Below are positions 23,873 through 33,633 of a stretch of 64,000 bases of DNA, piece by piece. Within the stretch, counting starts at the first letter, position 1. Each line of letters starts with the position of its first letter. The stretch is from positions 62,001-126,000 of the forward strand of contig JAKSSP010000001.1 of NCBI GenBank assembly GCA_024403035.1, given 5' to 3'. Made by a program: the position numbers and the translations under genes. The notes beneath the pieces are model-generated. The model did no database searches, had not been told where the DNA came from, and saw only the letters and a program-made list of their open reading frames with translations. The stretch comes from Mogibacterium sp. GTDB taxonomy: Bacteria; Bacillota; Clostridia; Peptostreptococcales; Anaerovoracaceae.

Positions 23873-25163
23873 TGCCGTCTTCCTCCCTTTCGACTACCTC
23901 TATCTTCATTTTTTCTATTCTGCGGTCTTTTACAGACATTATCGTGAAGCGGTAATCCTCATAATCTACCGGCGCGTATTTGACGTTTTGTCTTGGGATC
24001 TCGCCCATCAGATCGATCAGGAAGCCACCTACTGTTTCACTTGATTCGGATTCGAGCTCGATATCCGTCTCGTCTTCCAGATCGTCAAGGTAAACATTTC
24101 CATCTACGATAAAAGTTGTATCGTTAACTTTTTCGATTATACGGTCTTCTTCATCGAATTCATCATCGATATCGCCCACGATCTGTTCGATTATGTCTTC
24201 CACGGATACGATCCCGCTTACTCCGCCGTACTCGTCGATCAGGATCGCAAGATGCTGCTTTTCTTTCTGAAGTTCTCTGAACAGAGCGTCGATATTCTTT
24301 GTCTCAGGCACAAAATATGCCGGTCTGAGAAGCTTTTTAATGTCTACGTTGTCAAAGCCTTTCTTTGTGGCATTGAAAAGATAGTCTTTTATATGCAGGA
24401 TGCCTACTACATTGTCCGGATCGCCTTTATATACAGGGATCCTTGAGTGTGTAAGTTCCATAAGTTCTTCAAAATACTCGCTCCTGTCGTCTTCAATGTC
24501 GATCATGAACACATCAGTACGCGGAGTCATGATCTCATATGCGAGAAGGTCATCAAACTCGAATATCGAGTCGATCATCTTACGGCCTTCCTCCTTGATC
24601 TCTCCGGATTCCTGGCCTCTGTCAAGCATGGACATTACCTTGTCTTCACTGAAGTATGAATCATCGACATTTGTATCCTTGCCCATGATCCTGAGTATCA
24701 CATTGGCAATGCCTCTGCAGAACCATACGAACGGAAGTGTGATGTAATAAATGAACTTCTGGAATCCTATGAGACCTACGCTTGCTTTCTCGCTCGATTG
24801 CGCGGCGAGTTTCTTTGGAAGGATATCCGAAAGCGCTGTATAAAAGGCATAGAACAATGCGTTATAAAGGATGATTAGCGGCAAATTGAATCTGTCGAGC
24901 TTGATCAACATGGTATTGAAAAGAATGAAGCATACGACGATGTTGAGAAAACTTGCCGCGTGGTTCGCGTAGTGATATCTCGAAGGCTTGGACAGGAAGA
25001 ACGAAACAGCCTGCAGTTTTTTGCTTTCAGGCTCATCTTCTATCCTTTCCTTGATGACATTACGATCAACATAGTCCAGCGCCCTTTTGCATGCGACAAC
25101 AAGCGCGTTGACCACCATAATGATGACAATGATAATACTGATTAATATAGAGGGATCGTCCAT
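23865..25163 (-). CDS. CNNM/CBS-domain membrane protein (HlyC/CorC-type)
   Basis: A 432-residue member of the CNNM (DUF21) family proposed to move or sense Mg2+/Co2+. Membrane segments fall at about 4-25, 65-85, 95-120 and 130-160. Two CBS domains follow (YEIMTPRTDVFMIDIEDD; then HLAILIDEYGGVSGIVSVED). The C-terminal CorC_HlyC domain carries DTTFIVDGNVYLDDLEDE. EDIIEQIVGDIDDEFDEED is the usual acidic link. The common label hemolysin is historical. It lies between trhP and asp23 in one unbroken run. Confidence 0.9.
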   Translation of the reverse strand: MDDPSILISIIIVIIMVVNALVVACKRALDYVDRNVIKERIEDEPESKKLQAVSFFLSKPSRYHYANHAASFLNIVVCFILFNTMLIKLDRFNLPLIILYNALFYAFYTALSDILPKKLAAQSSEKASVGLIGFQKFIYYITLPFVWFCRGIANVILRIMGKDTNVDDSYFSEDKVMSMLDRGQESGEIKEEGRKMIDSIFEFDDLLAYEIMTPRTDVFMIDIEDDRSEYFEELMELTHSRIPVYKGDPDNVVGILHIKDYLFNATKKGFDNVDIKKLLRPAYFVPETKNIDALFRELQKEKQHLAILIDEYGGVSGIVSVEDIIEQIVGDIDDEFDEEDRIIEKVNDTTFIVDGNVYLDDLEDETDIELESESSETVGGFLIDLMGEIPRQNVKYAPVDYEDYRFTIMSVKDRRIEKMKIEVVEREEDGNE

Positions 25164-25187
25164 TTTGCTGACTCCTGTGATTTGGTG

Positions 25188-26423
25188 CTATTTCTTCTTA
25201 CGCATTATGAATCCTTCCGGCGGGACTCTGTTAAAGCGTATCTTCAATATCTGCTGCGGATGTGGAGCGTTCTGTACCGGCTCCCCTTCCTCGTTGTACA
25301 TCTCAGTAACCGTCTCTTCCCAGAACGGAGTGTGAGGTCCAAATATTTCTACGGTATCTCCTACAGAGAACTTGTTTCGCTGCTCTACTGTAGTGAGACC
25401 AGTAGTTTCATCTGTATCTCTGACAAGGCCGACGAATGAATAATCTCTCGTGTATTCGCTTGTAAGATAGTTCTGATCCTTGTCAGTAGGTTTATTGTAA
25501 TAGAAACCGTGAGTGAACTCGCGGTGGCTTGCCTTGCAAAGCTCGTCAAAATACTTTGTGTCATAGACGTATTTCTCAGGATCAGCCAGATAAGCGTCCA
25601 TTGCCGCTCTGTAAGCGGATACGACGGTAGCCACATAATACATCGACTTCATGCGCCCTTCTATCTTGAAGGAATATACGCCTGCATCGACCAGATCCGG
25701 GATCCTGTCTATCATGCAGAGGTCGCGGGAATTGAGTATGTAGCTTCCGCGGCTGTCCTCTTCTATCGGATAATATTCTCCGGGTCTCTGTTCTTCCACG
25801 AGAGCATATTTCCATCTGCATGGATGTGTGCAGGCGCCTTTATTCGCGTCTCTTCCTGCCATGAAGTTGCTGAGAAGACATCTGCCTGAATATGAAATAC
25901 ACATGGCTCCGTGTACAAAAGCTTCGATCTCTATATCCGCAGGCAGCTCGCGTCTCATGACAGTTATCTCTTCGATGCTCATCTCACGGGCGCATACTAC
26001 CCTTTTGACACCCTGCTGCGCCCAGAACTTTGCCGTCAGATAATTCGTGGTATTGGCTTGTGTGGACAGATGTATCTCTGCATCCGGTATCTGTTCTTTT
26101 ATAAGGCTCATAACGCCCGGATCAGATACAAGAAATGCGTCGACGGGAATATCTTTGATCTTTCCGATATAATCTCTCAGAGGCGAAATATCGCCGTTGT
26201 GAGGGTATATATTGATGGTCATATATCCCTTGGTGCCATTTGCATGCAACCATTCCATGGCTTCTGCAATTTCAGGCACCGAAAAATTTCCCGCTCCGGC
26301 TCTGAGGCTGAACAGTTCGCCGCCAAAATAGACGGCATCGGCCCCGAACCTTACCGCGGTCTTAAGTTTTTCCATATCGCCCGCAGGCGCAAGCAGTTCT
26401 ATCTTAGGTGAATTATTGATCAT
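25188..26423 (-). CDS. trhP: Peptidase U32-family protein, TrhP-type tRNA hydroxylation enzyme
   Basis: A 411-residue U32-family protein. The opening IELLAPAGDMEKLKTAVRFG is characteristic, as is the cysteine-rich centre (AMCISYSGRCLLSNF, then GACTHPCRWKYAL) thought to bind an Fe-S cluster. The C-terminal beta domain includes NKFSVGDTVEIFGP. In Bacillus, TrhP (YrrO) makes 5-hydroxyuridine at position 34 of tRNAs using prephenate, and the neighbouring TrmR methylates it. The same gene order here (mltG, methyltransferase, U32 protein) supports this role. There is no sign of a protease active site. It overlaps the methyltransferase gene by 11 bp. Confidence 0.85.
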   Translation of the reverse strand: MINNSPKIELLAPAGDMEKLKTAVRFGADAVYFGGELFSLRAGAGNFSVPEIAEAMEWLHANGTKGYMTINIYPHNGDISPLRDYIGKIKDIPVDAFLVSDPGVMSLIKEQIPDAEIHLSTQANTTNYLTAKFWAQQGVKRVVCAREMSIEEITVMRRELPADIEIEAFVHGAMCISYSGRCLLSNFMAGRDANKGACTHPCRWKYALVEEQRPGEYYPIEEDSRGSYILNSRDLCMIDRIPDLVDAGVYSFKIEGRMKSMYYVATVVSAYRAAMDAYLADPEKYVYDTKYFDELCKASHREFTHGFYYNKPTDKDQNYLTSEYTRDYSFVGLVRDTDETTGLTTVEQRNKFSVGDTVEIFGPHTPFWEETVTEMYNEEGEPVQNAPHPQQILKIRFNRVPPEGFIMRKKK

Positions 26424-27090
26424 TCCTGAAACGTATTACGACCAGACCGTCTCCTCCGGTAAGAATGGTTGCTTCGAGATCGTCCCTTTCGCTGAGATAA
26501 TCAAGAAACTGCTTCATATATTTGATATTGGTCCTATGGCGCTTTGCTTCGGGACCTTCCGCATGTACTATCCATCCCTTTAGCAGTATGTTGTCACATA
26601 CGACCAGGGCGTTCCTTGTGCAGATCTTTTCCGCCTGCTCGAGAAATTCCCTGTAGTGGCTCTTTGCGGCATCGATGAACACAAAATCGAATTTTTCAGA
26701 TTCGTCCGCGTCTTTCAGCTCTTCAACGAGACCGTCAAGAATCTCCCCCGCGTCACCGGTTCGGAGGTCTATCCTTTCGCTTTCTTTCCGTTTTGCGAAT
26801 TCATCCTCGGCATAAACTATCATTGCCGGGTTTCTTTCGATGGTGGTGATACGCGCTTCCGGCAGTTTCTTTGCAAAGAACAGAGCGGAGTATCCGTGGG
26901 CTGTTCCGAGCTCGAGTATGCGCTTTGGTCCGGTAAGACCGATAAGAAGGTTAAGTATTCCTTCGGTCTCGGTTAGTATCAAAGGAACGCTTTCGTTTTC
27001 ATTGGAAAGCCGTAACTCAGCAAGATCTTCATCAAGAGCCTTGTAGTGGCTGTCGACGAATTCCTTCAGAGGGACATCTCTAACATTCAT
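26413..27090 (-). CDS. trmR: Class I SAM O-methyltransferase, TrmR-type
   Basis: A 225-residue methyltransferase of the caffeoyl-CoA O-methyltransferase-like family. Motif I is RILELGTAHGYSALFFA, with acidic motif II at TTIERN and FDFVFIDAAKSHYREFLE carrying the metal-binding Asp. VVCDNILLKG follows. Bacillus TrmR (YrrM) converts 5-hydroxyuridine-34 to 5-methoxyuridine. Its location between mltG and the U32 gene repeats the yrrL-yrrM-yrrO order, which is the main reason for this name over a generic O-methyltransferase. It overlaps mltG by 4 bp. Confidence 0.85.
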   Translation of the reverse strand: MNVRDVPLKEFVDSHYKALDEDLAELRLSNENESVPLILTETEGILNLLIGLTGPKRILELGTAHGYSALFFAKKLPEARITTIERNPAMIVYAEDEFAKRKESERIDLRTGDAGEILDGLVEELKDADESEKFDFVFIDAAKSHYREFLEQAEKICTRNALVVCDNILLKGWIVHAEGPEAKRHRTNIKYMKQFLDYLSERDDLEATILTGGDGLVVIRFRNDQ

Positions 27091-28094
27091 GGCTGTTCCT
27101 CTGAAGGTTCTTCGTGGTTGAGTTCTTCGATCCAGGCATTGTATTCGTTTTCATCTGACGTGAATCTGTGCGTTCCGTCTCTGCTGACATTGAGCGCGTA
27201 GTATGTAAACTCGTTATCTTCCGGATACAGCGCGGCTACGATAGATTCCTTGCTCGGGAAACACAGCGGCTTGACAGGAAGCTCGCTTACAGGAGTAAGT
27301 TCAAGATTGATGCGGTTGTGTATCACACCGGATATCGCCGCCCTCTCCTTGTCTATGGATGTCTCGTTCTCGATCATGGAAGCGATTACAAGAAGCTGCC
27401 TCGTGGTTATTCCAAGCTCATCAGCCCTGGCTTTGTAATCATCGTTATAGAAATTTGCGAAAGCGTCAAGCATCATGACTATCATCATACTTTCATCTGC
27501 CTCGGCGCTAAGTACATAGTCGCCAGGCAGAAGGAATCCTTCTATAAGGTCGGTCCCGGCGAGTCCTTCAGGGTTTTCTCCGAGGATCTCAAGAGATCCG
27601 ATTTCCGGAGATCCGGCAGCCTGCAGAAACAGCTGCTCATCTGCAAGTCCGTCACGCCCGAGCGCGGAAGCAAGCTGCAGAACGGTATATCCCGCAGGTA
27701 CCGTAAACCCTTTTGACGTGGAAAGTCCGCTCTGTAGTGTTCTCAATATCTGAAGGGAATTCATGGATGGAGAAAGATAATATATTCCCGGCTTGAATTT
27801 CCCTGCAAATGTGATCTTTGACAGGGTCTCAAATCCTGAGGCGCTTTTTATTATCCCCTCTTCTTCCAGTTTACCTGCAACTGCTGATGTACCGTCATCT
27901 TCTTCAACGACAAAATCCGCGTATGTTGTACGCGTTCTGTCATAAGGCTTCGACATCATATATACGCCCCAAAGCGCGAGCGCAGCAAGAACTATGAGCG
28001 TAACTACGATTCGCAGCGATCTGTGGAAACGCTTCCTGTTCTTTTCGATGCCGCTGCCGGATCCGGTCTCAGACCTTTTAATATTTCCGGCCAA
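27087..28094 (-). CDS. mltG: MltG/YceG-like endolytic murein transglycosylase, shortened catalytic domain
   Basis: A membrane-bound lytic transglycosylase homologue that would cut nascent glycan strands near the synthase. It is 335 residues with a cytoplasmic basic start, one helix at about 28-47, and a LysM-like YceG region (GFTVPAGYTVLQLASALG). The catalytic Glu is in IASMIENETSIDKERAAISG. After HNRIN, about 30 residues found in other MltG proteins (the QTDPTV and SPYNTY parts) are missing, so the sequence passes straight to ELPVKPLCFPSKESIVAALYP, then THRFTSDENEYNAW. Activity is therefore uncertain. The start is TTG with AGGAG six bases upstream. It is the first of the mltG-trmR-trhP trio. 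Confidence 0.85.
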   Translation of the reverse strand: MAGNIKRSETGSGSGIEKNRKRFHRSLRIVVTLIVLAALALWGVYMMSKPYDRTRTTYADFVVEEDDGTSAVAGKLEEEGIIKSASGFETLSKITFAGKFKPGIYYLSPSMNSLQILRTLQSGLSTSKGFTVPAGYTVLQLASALGRDGLADEQLFLQAAGSPEIGSLEILGENPEGLAGTDLIEGFLLPGDYVLSAEADESMMIVMMLDAFANFYNDDYKARADELGITTRQLLVIASMIENETSIDKERAAISGVIHNRINLELTPVSELPVKPLCFPSKESIVAALYPEDNEFTYYALNVSRDGTHRFTSDENEYNAWIEELNHEEPSEEQP

Positions 28095-28103
28095 TCCAGT
28101 CTC

Positions 28104-28664
28104 CTACTTTGATCTTCCGAGATACTCGCCCGATCTTGTGTCGATCTGGATCTTCTCGCCTTCGTTGATGAAGATAGGCACCTGAATGACAGCGCCTGTC
28201 TCGACTGTAGCAGCCTTGGTGACGTTCGTAGCGGTATCGCCCTTTACGCCAGGCTCGGTCTCTATGACCTCGAGGTCCACGAAGTTAGGCGCTTCAACGG
28301 TGAATGCATTGTCCTTGTAGAACTTGACAGTAGCCATGTCGTTCTCGCGGATGTACTTGATGGCATCCTCTACCAGCTCGAATGTAAGCGGCACCTGATC
28401 GTAGGTCTCAGTATCCATAAAGTAGTAGAGCTCTCCGTCATTGTAGAGATACTGCATCTGCTTGGTCTCGATATGAGCCTTAGGGAACTTGTCATTAGGG
28501 TTGAAAGCTTCCTCGCGTGTAGCGCCTGTAAGGATGTTTCTGTACTTTGTTCTAACAAAAGCAGCGCCCTTTCCCGGCTTAACGTGCTGGAAATCCAGAA
28601 CAACATGAGGCTCCCCGTTCATTTCGAAAGTAATACCTTTTCTGAAGTCACTTGCGTAGATCAT
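28104..28664 (-). CDS. efp: Elongation factor P
   Basis: Relieves ribosome stalling at polyproline. At 186 residues with three beta-barrel domains it is the normal length. The N-terminal KOW-like domain has [16 protein letters not shown] with the tip lysine at about residue 32, the site modified in some bacteria (no modification genes are in this window). The middle domain covers [19 protein letters not shown]. The C-terminal signature [18 protein letters not shown] is present. A good ribosome site precedes the ATG. It sits 9 bp upstream of mltG. Confidence 0.97.
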   Translation of the reverse strand: MIYASDFRKGITFEMNGEPHVVLDFQHVKPGKGAAFVRTKYRNILTGATREEAFNPNDKFPKAHIETKQMQYLYNDGELYYFMDTETYDQVPLTFELVEDAIKYIRENDMATVKFYKDNAFTVEAPNFVDLEVIETEPGVKGDTATNVTKAATVETGAVIQVPIFINEGEKIQIDTRSGEYLGRSK

Positions 28665-28709
28665 TAGTGTTCTCCTTTTATAGTTAGTGATTAATTAATA
28701 GCTGTTTGA

Positions 28710-29033
28710 TTATTTGATGGCTTCACCGACGATACCGAAAACATCGTTCATCATCGTGGCCAGCGCGTACTGCGCCTGCATATACTGCATCGCGAGAGGC
28801 TTTGTCATCGCCATAGTATTAAGATTCTGGAAACGTGCAAACACATCCTTGTCAGGCTGCTGCCCTACCATCTGGGATGTCTGGAGCTGTACCTGAAGTT
28901 CTGTAAGCTCCTTTAGCATGTCCGAAGTTTCCTTATCAGCGTCGACTTCCTTTCTGATCCTGTCGAATTCCTTGAATTCATTTGACTCTTTTATGGCTTT
29001 TGCCAGATTATGAGCTTCATCATAAACATTCAT
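28710..29033 (-). CDS. ylbF: YlbF/YmcA-family regulator
   Basis: A small all-helical protein of 107 residues in the Com_YlbF family. VYDEAHNLAKAIKESNEFKEF and the segment KELTELQVQLQ are typical. In Bacillus, YlbF, YmcA and YaaT form a Y-complex with Fe-S clusters that guides RNase Y-dependent mRNA processing. The residues thought to hold the cluster are not evident here, as the protein has no cysteine. It lies directly after the RNase J gene, a fitting neighbour. Confidence 0.82.
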   Translation of the reverse strand: MNVYDEAHNLAKAIKESNEFKEFDRIRKEVDADKETSDMLKELTELQVQLQTSQMVGQQPDKDVFARFQNLNTMAMTKPLAMQYMQAQYALATMMNDVFGIVGEAIK

Positions 29034-29048
29034 ATGCTGTCTCCTCCT

Positions 29049-30782
29049 CTATACGTAAAGTATTACCGGGATTATCATCGGGCTCTTCTTGGTCGTTTTG
29101 TATATGAAAGTCTTCATATCCGACTTGATGGCTCTGGTGAGTGATGCCTCATCAAGGGCTCCCGCCGATGTGCTCTTTCCTATCGTATTGTAGACGACGT
29201 TTATCGCCTCGTTTATCAGATCCATGTGTTCTTCTACGAATATGAATCCTCTTGTGTTGAATGTAGGTTCGGCCATCAGCGATCCGGTAGCGCGGTCGAG
29301 TGCTACGGATATGGTGATCAGCCCGGACTGTGAAAGTTTCTTCCTATCGCTAAGGACCTTGCTTCCGACATCTCCTACTCCGTATCCGTCCACCATTACA
29401 TCTTCGCCTGAAGTATATCCCTTTTCGAGACGCGGTCCGCCTTTATTTACCAACAGAGAATCACCGTTTGCCAGGATGAAGATATGCTCGTTAGGCTGTC
29501 CCAGAGAATGCGCAAGCTTTGCGTGCTCTGCCAGATGTCTGAATTCTCCGTGCGCAGGCACAAAGTATTTAGGTCTGACAAGAGTGTGTATCAGCTTCAG
29601 TTCTTCGGAAGAAGCATGTCCCGATACATGTACGTCCATGGCGGACGCTAGTACTACAGAAACTTCTTTCTCATAAAGCCTGTTGACCACCTGCGAAATA
29701 ACCTTCTCATTGCCCGGGATAGGCGATGATGAGAACACAACTACGTCGTTCTTCTTGAGTTTGACCGACTTGTGGTTGTCATAGGCCATTCTTGTCAGAG
29801 CGCTCATAGGTTCACCCTGGCTTCCTGTAGTGATGATCGTGATCTTGTTGTCGGCAATATTCTTTGTTTCGTTTACATCGACAAATACTGACTCAGGGAT
29901 GTCATCCAGATATCCGAGTTTCCTTGAAAGAGCCATAAGGTTCTCCATTGACCTTCCGGAAACGGCGATACGCCTGTTATGTTTTATGGAAGCTTCGATG
30001 AAGTATTTGATCCTGTGAACATTTGAGGCGAATGTCGCTATTATGATACGCCTTTCAGTATTATCGAAGATTTCATCAATGGAGCTTCTTACGACTGCTT
30101 CTGAAGGCGTATATCCGTTTCTGAGTACGTTTGTGCTGTCGCAGAGCAGTACGTCTACTCCCTGATCGCCGAGCTGAGAGAACCTGTTAAGGTCTATGAC
30201 ATTGCCGTCGAGCGGAGAGTAGTCGATCTTGAAGTCTCCGGTATGGAACACGTGTCCTCCGGCAAACTTGATCGAATACGCCAGAGAATCGGCTATACTG
30301 TGATTTGTCTGTATTGCTTCAACAGTGAAGCCTCCGATCTTTAATCTGTCTCCTGCCTTGATCACATGCTGCTCGCATGTAAGATAATTCTCCTCGAGCT
30401 TGTGCTCTATCAGTCCCATCGCCAGTGGCGAAGCATAGACAGGGACTGTTACTTCCTGCAGCAGATACGGGATCGCGCCTATGTGGTCCTCATGTCCGTG
30501 AGTTACGATAAGTCCTTTTACCTTCTCGATATTCTCCTTGATGTACGTGAAATCCGGTATCACTATATCGACTCCGAACATCTCGTATTCAGGAAATGCC
30601 AGACCGCAGTCAATGATAAGTATCTCGTCATTGCACTCAATAAGGGTGCAGTTTTTGCCTATCTCCTTCATTCCTCCCAGAGGGATGATCCTGAAAGGCG
30701 GCCTGACTTTTTCTTTATTCTTTTTTATTGCTTTTGCAGGGGCTTTTGCCCTTCTTTTACCTTTGTCTTTATAAGTTGCCAT
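29049..30782 (-). CDS. rnjA: Ribonuclease J
   Basis: A 5'-3' exonuclease and endonuclease that matures and decays RNA. It is 577 residues from the ATG at 30782, preceded by a Lys/Arg-rich N-terminal extension of about 25 residues. The metallo-beta-lactamase motif is THGHEDHIG, followed by HTGDFKIDYSP. The beta-CASP region includes CDSTNVLRNGYTPSE and VSGRSMEN, and HVSGHASSEELKL and FVPAHGEFRHLAEHA complete the site. The longer frame begins with a TTG inside leuS. Neither start has a clear ribosome site, so coupling to leuS, which ends 13 bp upstream, is likely. J1 versus J2 is not resolved. Confidence 0.94.
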   Translation of the reverse strand: MATYKDKGKRRAKAPAKAIKKNKEKVRPPFRIIPLGGMKEIGKNCTLIECNDEILIIDCGLAFPEYEMFGVDIVIPDFTYIKENIEKVKGLIVTHGHEDHIGAIPYLLQEVTVPVYASPLAMGLIEHKLEENYLTCEQHVIKAGDRLKIGGFTVEAIQTNHSIADSLAYSIKFAGGHVFHTGDFKIDYSPLDGNVIDLNRFSQLGDQGVDVLLCDSTNVLRNGYTPSEAVVRSSIDEIFDNTERRIIIATFASNVHRIKYFIEASIKHNRRIAVSGRSMENLMALSRKLGYLDDIPESVFVDVNETKNIADNKITIITTGSQGEPMSALTRMAYDNHKSVKLKKNDVVVFSSSPIPGNEKVISQVVNRLYEKEVSVVLASAMDVHVSGHASSEELKLIHTLVRPKYFVPAHGEFRHLAEHAKLAHSLGQPNEHIFILANGDSLLVNKGGPRLEKGYTSGEDVMVDGYGVGDVGSKVLSDRKKLSQSGLITISVALDRATGSLMAEPTFNTRGFIFVEEHMDLINEAINVVYNTIGKSTSAGALDEASLTRAIKSDMKTFIYKTTKKSPMIIPVILYV

Positions 30783-30795
30783 AATGACGAAGCTG

Positions 30796-33273
30796 TTATT
30801 TAACAACGAAGTTGATTATCTTGTTTGGTACGTATATGACCTTGATGACTTCGTGTCCGTCTGTTGCTTCTTTGAATCTCTCAGAAGATCTCGCAGCTTC
30901 TTCAACTACCTCCTTTTCTGAATTATTAGGCAGCATAAGTTTATCTTTTAATTTGCCGTTGATCTGCAGTATGACCTGCACCTCGTCCTTGACGAGAGCA
31001 GATTCATCGCAGACAGGCCACGCTCTGTTGTAAAGTCTGTCTTCGTGGCCAAGCTGACTCCAGAGCTCTTCCGCGATATGCGGCGAGAACGGATCGAGCA
31101 GTGTCAGCAGAGTCTCGATCGCTTTATTGAACAGCGGCAGATTGATGTCGCCGTTTTTGTATTTATACATCTCATTTACAAGTTCCATGATGGACGCAAT
31201 GGCTGTATTGAAGTTGAATCTTCCGCCCGCATCCTCAGTTACTTTCCTGATAGCTGAATTGAGCATGTAGTTGAGCGATTTGTCAGCTGCATTATTCGCA
31301 GTGAATCCCTCAGGGACTTCTCTGTCACCTCTTATGTCATTGATGTACTCATATACCAGTCTGTAGACACGGTTGAGGAATCTGTAGCTTCCTTCCACAC
31401 CCTCGTCGGACCAGTCGAGTTCCTTTTCAGGCGGCGCGGCAAACAATATGAACAGCCTTGCCGTATCTGAGCCGTACCTAGCCTGGATCTCGGCCGGACT
31501 TACTACGTTTCCGAGCGATTTGCTCATTTTTGCACCGTCTTTGATTACCATTCCCTGTGTCAGCAGGTTCTTGAAAGGTTCTTCTTCTTTGCTCAGTCCT
31601 ATATCATGCAGGAACATCTGGAAGAATCTCGCGTACATCAGGTGCAGTATAGCGTGCTCTACTCCGCCTATATACTGATCTACATCCATCCAGTAATCCG
31701 CCTTGGCTCTGTCGAACGGAGCCTTATCATTATGCGGATCACAGTATCTGAGGAAGTACCAGGAAGAATCAACGAATGTATCCATGGTGTCGACTTCTCT
31801 TCTGGCAGGTCTTCCGCAACACGGACATTTTGTATCGACGAACGATTTGCTGGTTGTTATAGGTGATTCCCCTTTTCCAGTAAATTCTACGTCTGTCGGC
31901 AGAAGAACAGGCAGATTCTCTTCTTTTTCAGGGACCCATCCGCACTCGTTGCACCATATCATAGGGATCGGAGCGCCCCAGTATCTTTGCCTTGAAATGA
32001 GCCAGTCTCTGAGTCTGAAGTTGACCGTCTTGTCGCCTATCCCCTGTTCGTTCAGCCATTCGATCATTGCCGGGATGGCTTCTTTATTGTTCATTCCGTC
32101 GAATTTGCCGGAATTGATCATCTTCCCTTCAGCTACGAAGGCTTCCTTGAGATCGTAAAGATCGATCGAAGGATCCTCAGGATCTACTACCGGGATGATA
32201 TCCAGGCCAAACTTTTTAGCGAAATCAAAGTCTCTCTGATCATGAGCAGGTACTGCCATGATGGCTCCCGTACCGTAACCCATGAGTACATAATCGGAGA
32301 TATAGATCGGGATTTCTTTACCGTTTACAGGATTTATCGCATATCTTCCTGTGAAGACACCTGTCTTCTCATTGCTGGTAGAAGTTCTCTCGATATCCGT
32401 CATTCTGCGGGCCTTCTCCTGGTATTCCAGCACTTCGGCCTCCTGCGGGCTTCCGGCGACGAGTTCGTTTACAAAAGGATGCTCCGGTGACATGACCATG
32501 TAAGTTGCTCCGAACAGTGTGTCCGCCCTGGTCGTGAATACTTCGAGTACCTTATCCGAATCCTTGATACTGAAATTGATATTAGCGCCGTAGCTCTTGC
32601 CTATCCAGTTGCGCTGCATGGTCTTGACTTTGTCAGGCCAGCCTTCAAGCTTATCCAGATTGCTGAGAAGTCTGTCAGCATAATCCGTGATCTTGAGATA
32701 CCACTGTGAAAGATTCTTTTTAGTGACTTCTGTTTTACATCTTTCGCATCTTCCTTCAACTACCTGCTCATTGGCAAGCACTGTCTGACAGCTCGGGCAC
32801 CAGTTGACCGGGTTGTCCTTCTTGTATGCGAGACCTTTCTTGTAGAACTGGATGAATATCCACTGTGTCCATCTGTAATACTCAGGAGTGCATGTTGCGA
32901 CCCTGCGGTCCCAGTCATACGAAAGTCCCATGCTGGCCAGCTGTCTGTCCATCTCGTCCATATTGTCATATGTCCACTTTGCAGGCTCCGCATTGTGCTG
33001 GATAGCAGCGTTTTCAGCAGGCAGACCGAATGAGTCATAACCCATAGGATGGAGGACATTATAGCCCGCCATCTTCTTGTATCTGGCTATAACATCACCT
33101 ATGGAATAATTTCTTACATGGCCCATGTGGAGCTTTCCTGATGGATAAGGAAACATTTCGAGGACGTAATATTTTTCCTTTGTGTCATCCTCATCAGTCC
33201 TGAAGGCTCCTTCTTCGGCCCATATCTTCTGCCACTTTGCTTCAATTTCCGAAAAATTGTATCTGTCTTTCAT
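30796..33273 (-). CDS. leuS: Leucyl-tRNA synthetase
   Basis: Charges tRNA(Leu), two genes for which are in this window. It is 825 residues, full length. The HIGH-type motif is [15 protein letters not shown] and KMSKS is in [15 protein letters not shown]. The CP1 editing domain has the Thr-rich [15 protein letters not shown], and zinc-type cysteines occur in CPSCQTV/CERCKT and CPCCGRPA. The anticodon-binding and C-terminal domains are complete ([14 protein letters not shown]). It lies 18 bp after rsfS; I saw no T-box leader in front of it. Confidence 0.97.
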   Translation of the reverse strand: MKDRYNFSEIEAKWQKIWAEEGAFRTDEDDTKEKYYVLEMFPYPSGKLHMGHVRNYSIGDVIARYKKMAGYNVLHPMGYDSFGLPAENAAIQHNAEPAKWTYDNMDEMDRQLASMGLSYDWDRRVATCTPEYYRWTQWIFIQFYKKGLAYKKDNPVNWCPSCQTVLANEQVVEGRCERCKTEVTKKNLSQWYLKITDYADRLLSNLDKLEGWPDKVKTMQRNWIGKSYGANINFSIKDSDKVLEVFTTRADTLFGATYMVMSPEHPFVNELVAGSPQEAEVLEYQEKARRMTDIERTSTSNEKTGVFTGRYAINPVNGKEIPIYISDYVLMGYGTGAIMAVPAHDQRDFDFAKKFGLDIIPVVDPEDPSIDLYDLKEAFVAEGKMINSGKFDGMNNKEAIPAMIEWLNEQGIGDKTVNFRLRDWLISRQRYWGAPIPMIWCNECGWVPEKEENLPVLLPTDVEFTGKGESPITTSKSFVDTKCPCCGRPARREVDTMDTFVDSSWYFLRYCDPHNDKAPFDRAKADYWMDVDQYIGGVEHAILHLMYARFFQMFLHDIGLSKEEEPFKNLLTQGMVIKDGAKMSKSLGNVVSPAEIQARYGSDTARLFILFAAPPEKELDWSDEGVEGSYRFLNRVYRLVYEYINDIRGDREVPEGFTANNAADKSLNYMLNSAIRKVTEDAGGRFNFNTAIASIMELVNEMYKYKNGDINLPLFNKAIETLLTLLDPFSPHIAEELWSQLGHEDRLYNRAWPVCDESALVKDEVQVILQINGKLKDKLMLPNNSEKEVVEEAARSSERFKEATDGHEVIKVIYVPNKIINFVVK

Positions 33274-33291
33274 TTCAATGTATCTCCCGGG

Positions 33292-33633
33292 TCAGTCTAT
33301 CAGTATGGATTCGCAGTCGCTCCAGATCCTTTCGAGCGTATATTTATCACGGGTATCTGTTGTGAAGAGGTTTACTATAACATCTCCGCCGTCAATCAAT
33401 ATCCATCCGGTGTCTGGACGCCCGTCTTTGCTCTTGGGTTCTATGCCAAGTTCTGCAAATTTATCTTCAGTTTCATCTGCGAGAGCTCCGAGCTGTCTGT
33501 CGGAAGTACCCGTAGCGATGACGAAGTAATCAGCGAACGAGGATTTCTCAGCGATATCGATCATTACGATATCTTTCGCCTTCTTGCTGCTCAGCATTTC
33601 AGCTATCATTGTTGCGATTTCTTTGCTTTCCAT
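33292..33633 (-). CDS. rsfS: Ribosomal silencing factor RsfS
   Basis: A 113-residue factor that binds L14 and prevents subunit joining when nutrients are low. The family hallmarks DIVMIDIAEKSSFADYFVIA, GTSDRQLGALADE and DTGWILIDGGDVIVNLF are complete. It follows nadD and yqeK in the order conserved across Firmicutes, sharing one base with the end of yqeK. Confidence 0.96.
   Translation of the reverse strand: MESKEIATMIAEMLSSKKAKDIVMIDIAEKSSFADYFVIATGTSDRQLGALADETEDKFAELGIEPKSKDGRPDTGWILIDGGDVIVNLFTTDTRDKYTLERIWSDCESILID

Noticed and set aside
33274-33300. Possible T-box or leader control of leuS, hisS or aspS
   Set aside because: The gaps before these genes are 0-25 bp, too short for a T-box, and I saw no T-box core sequence.
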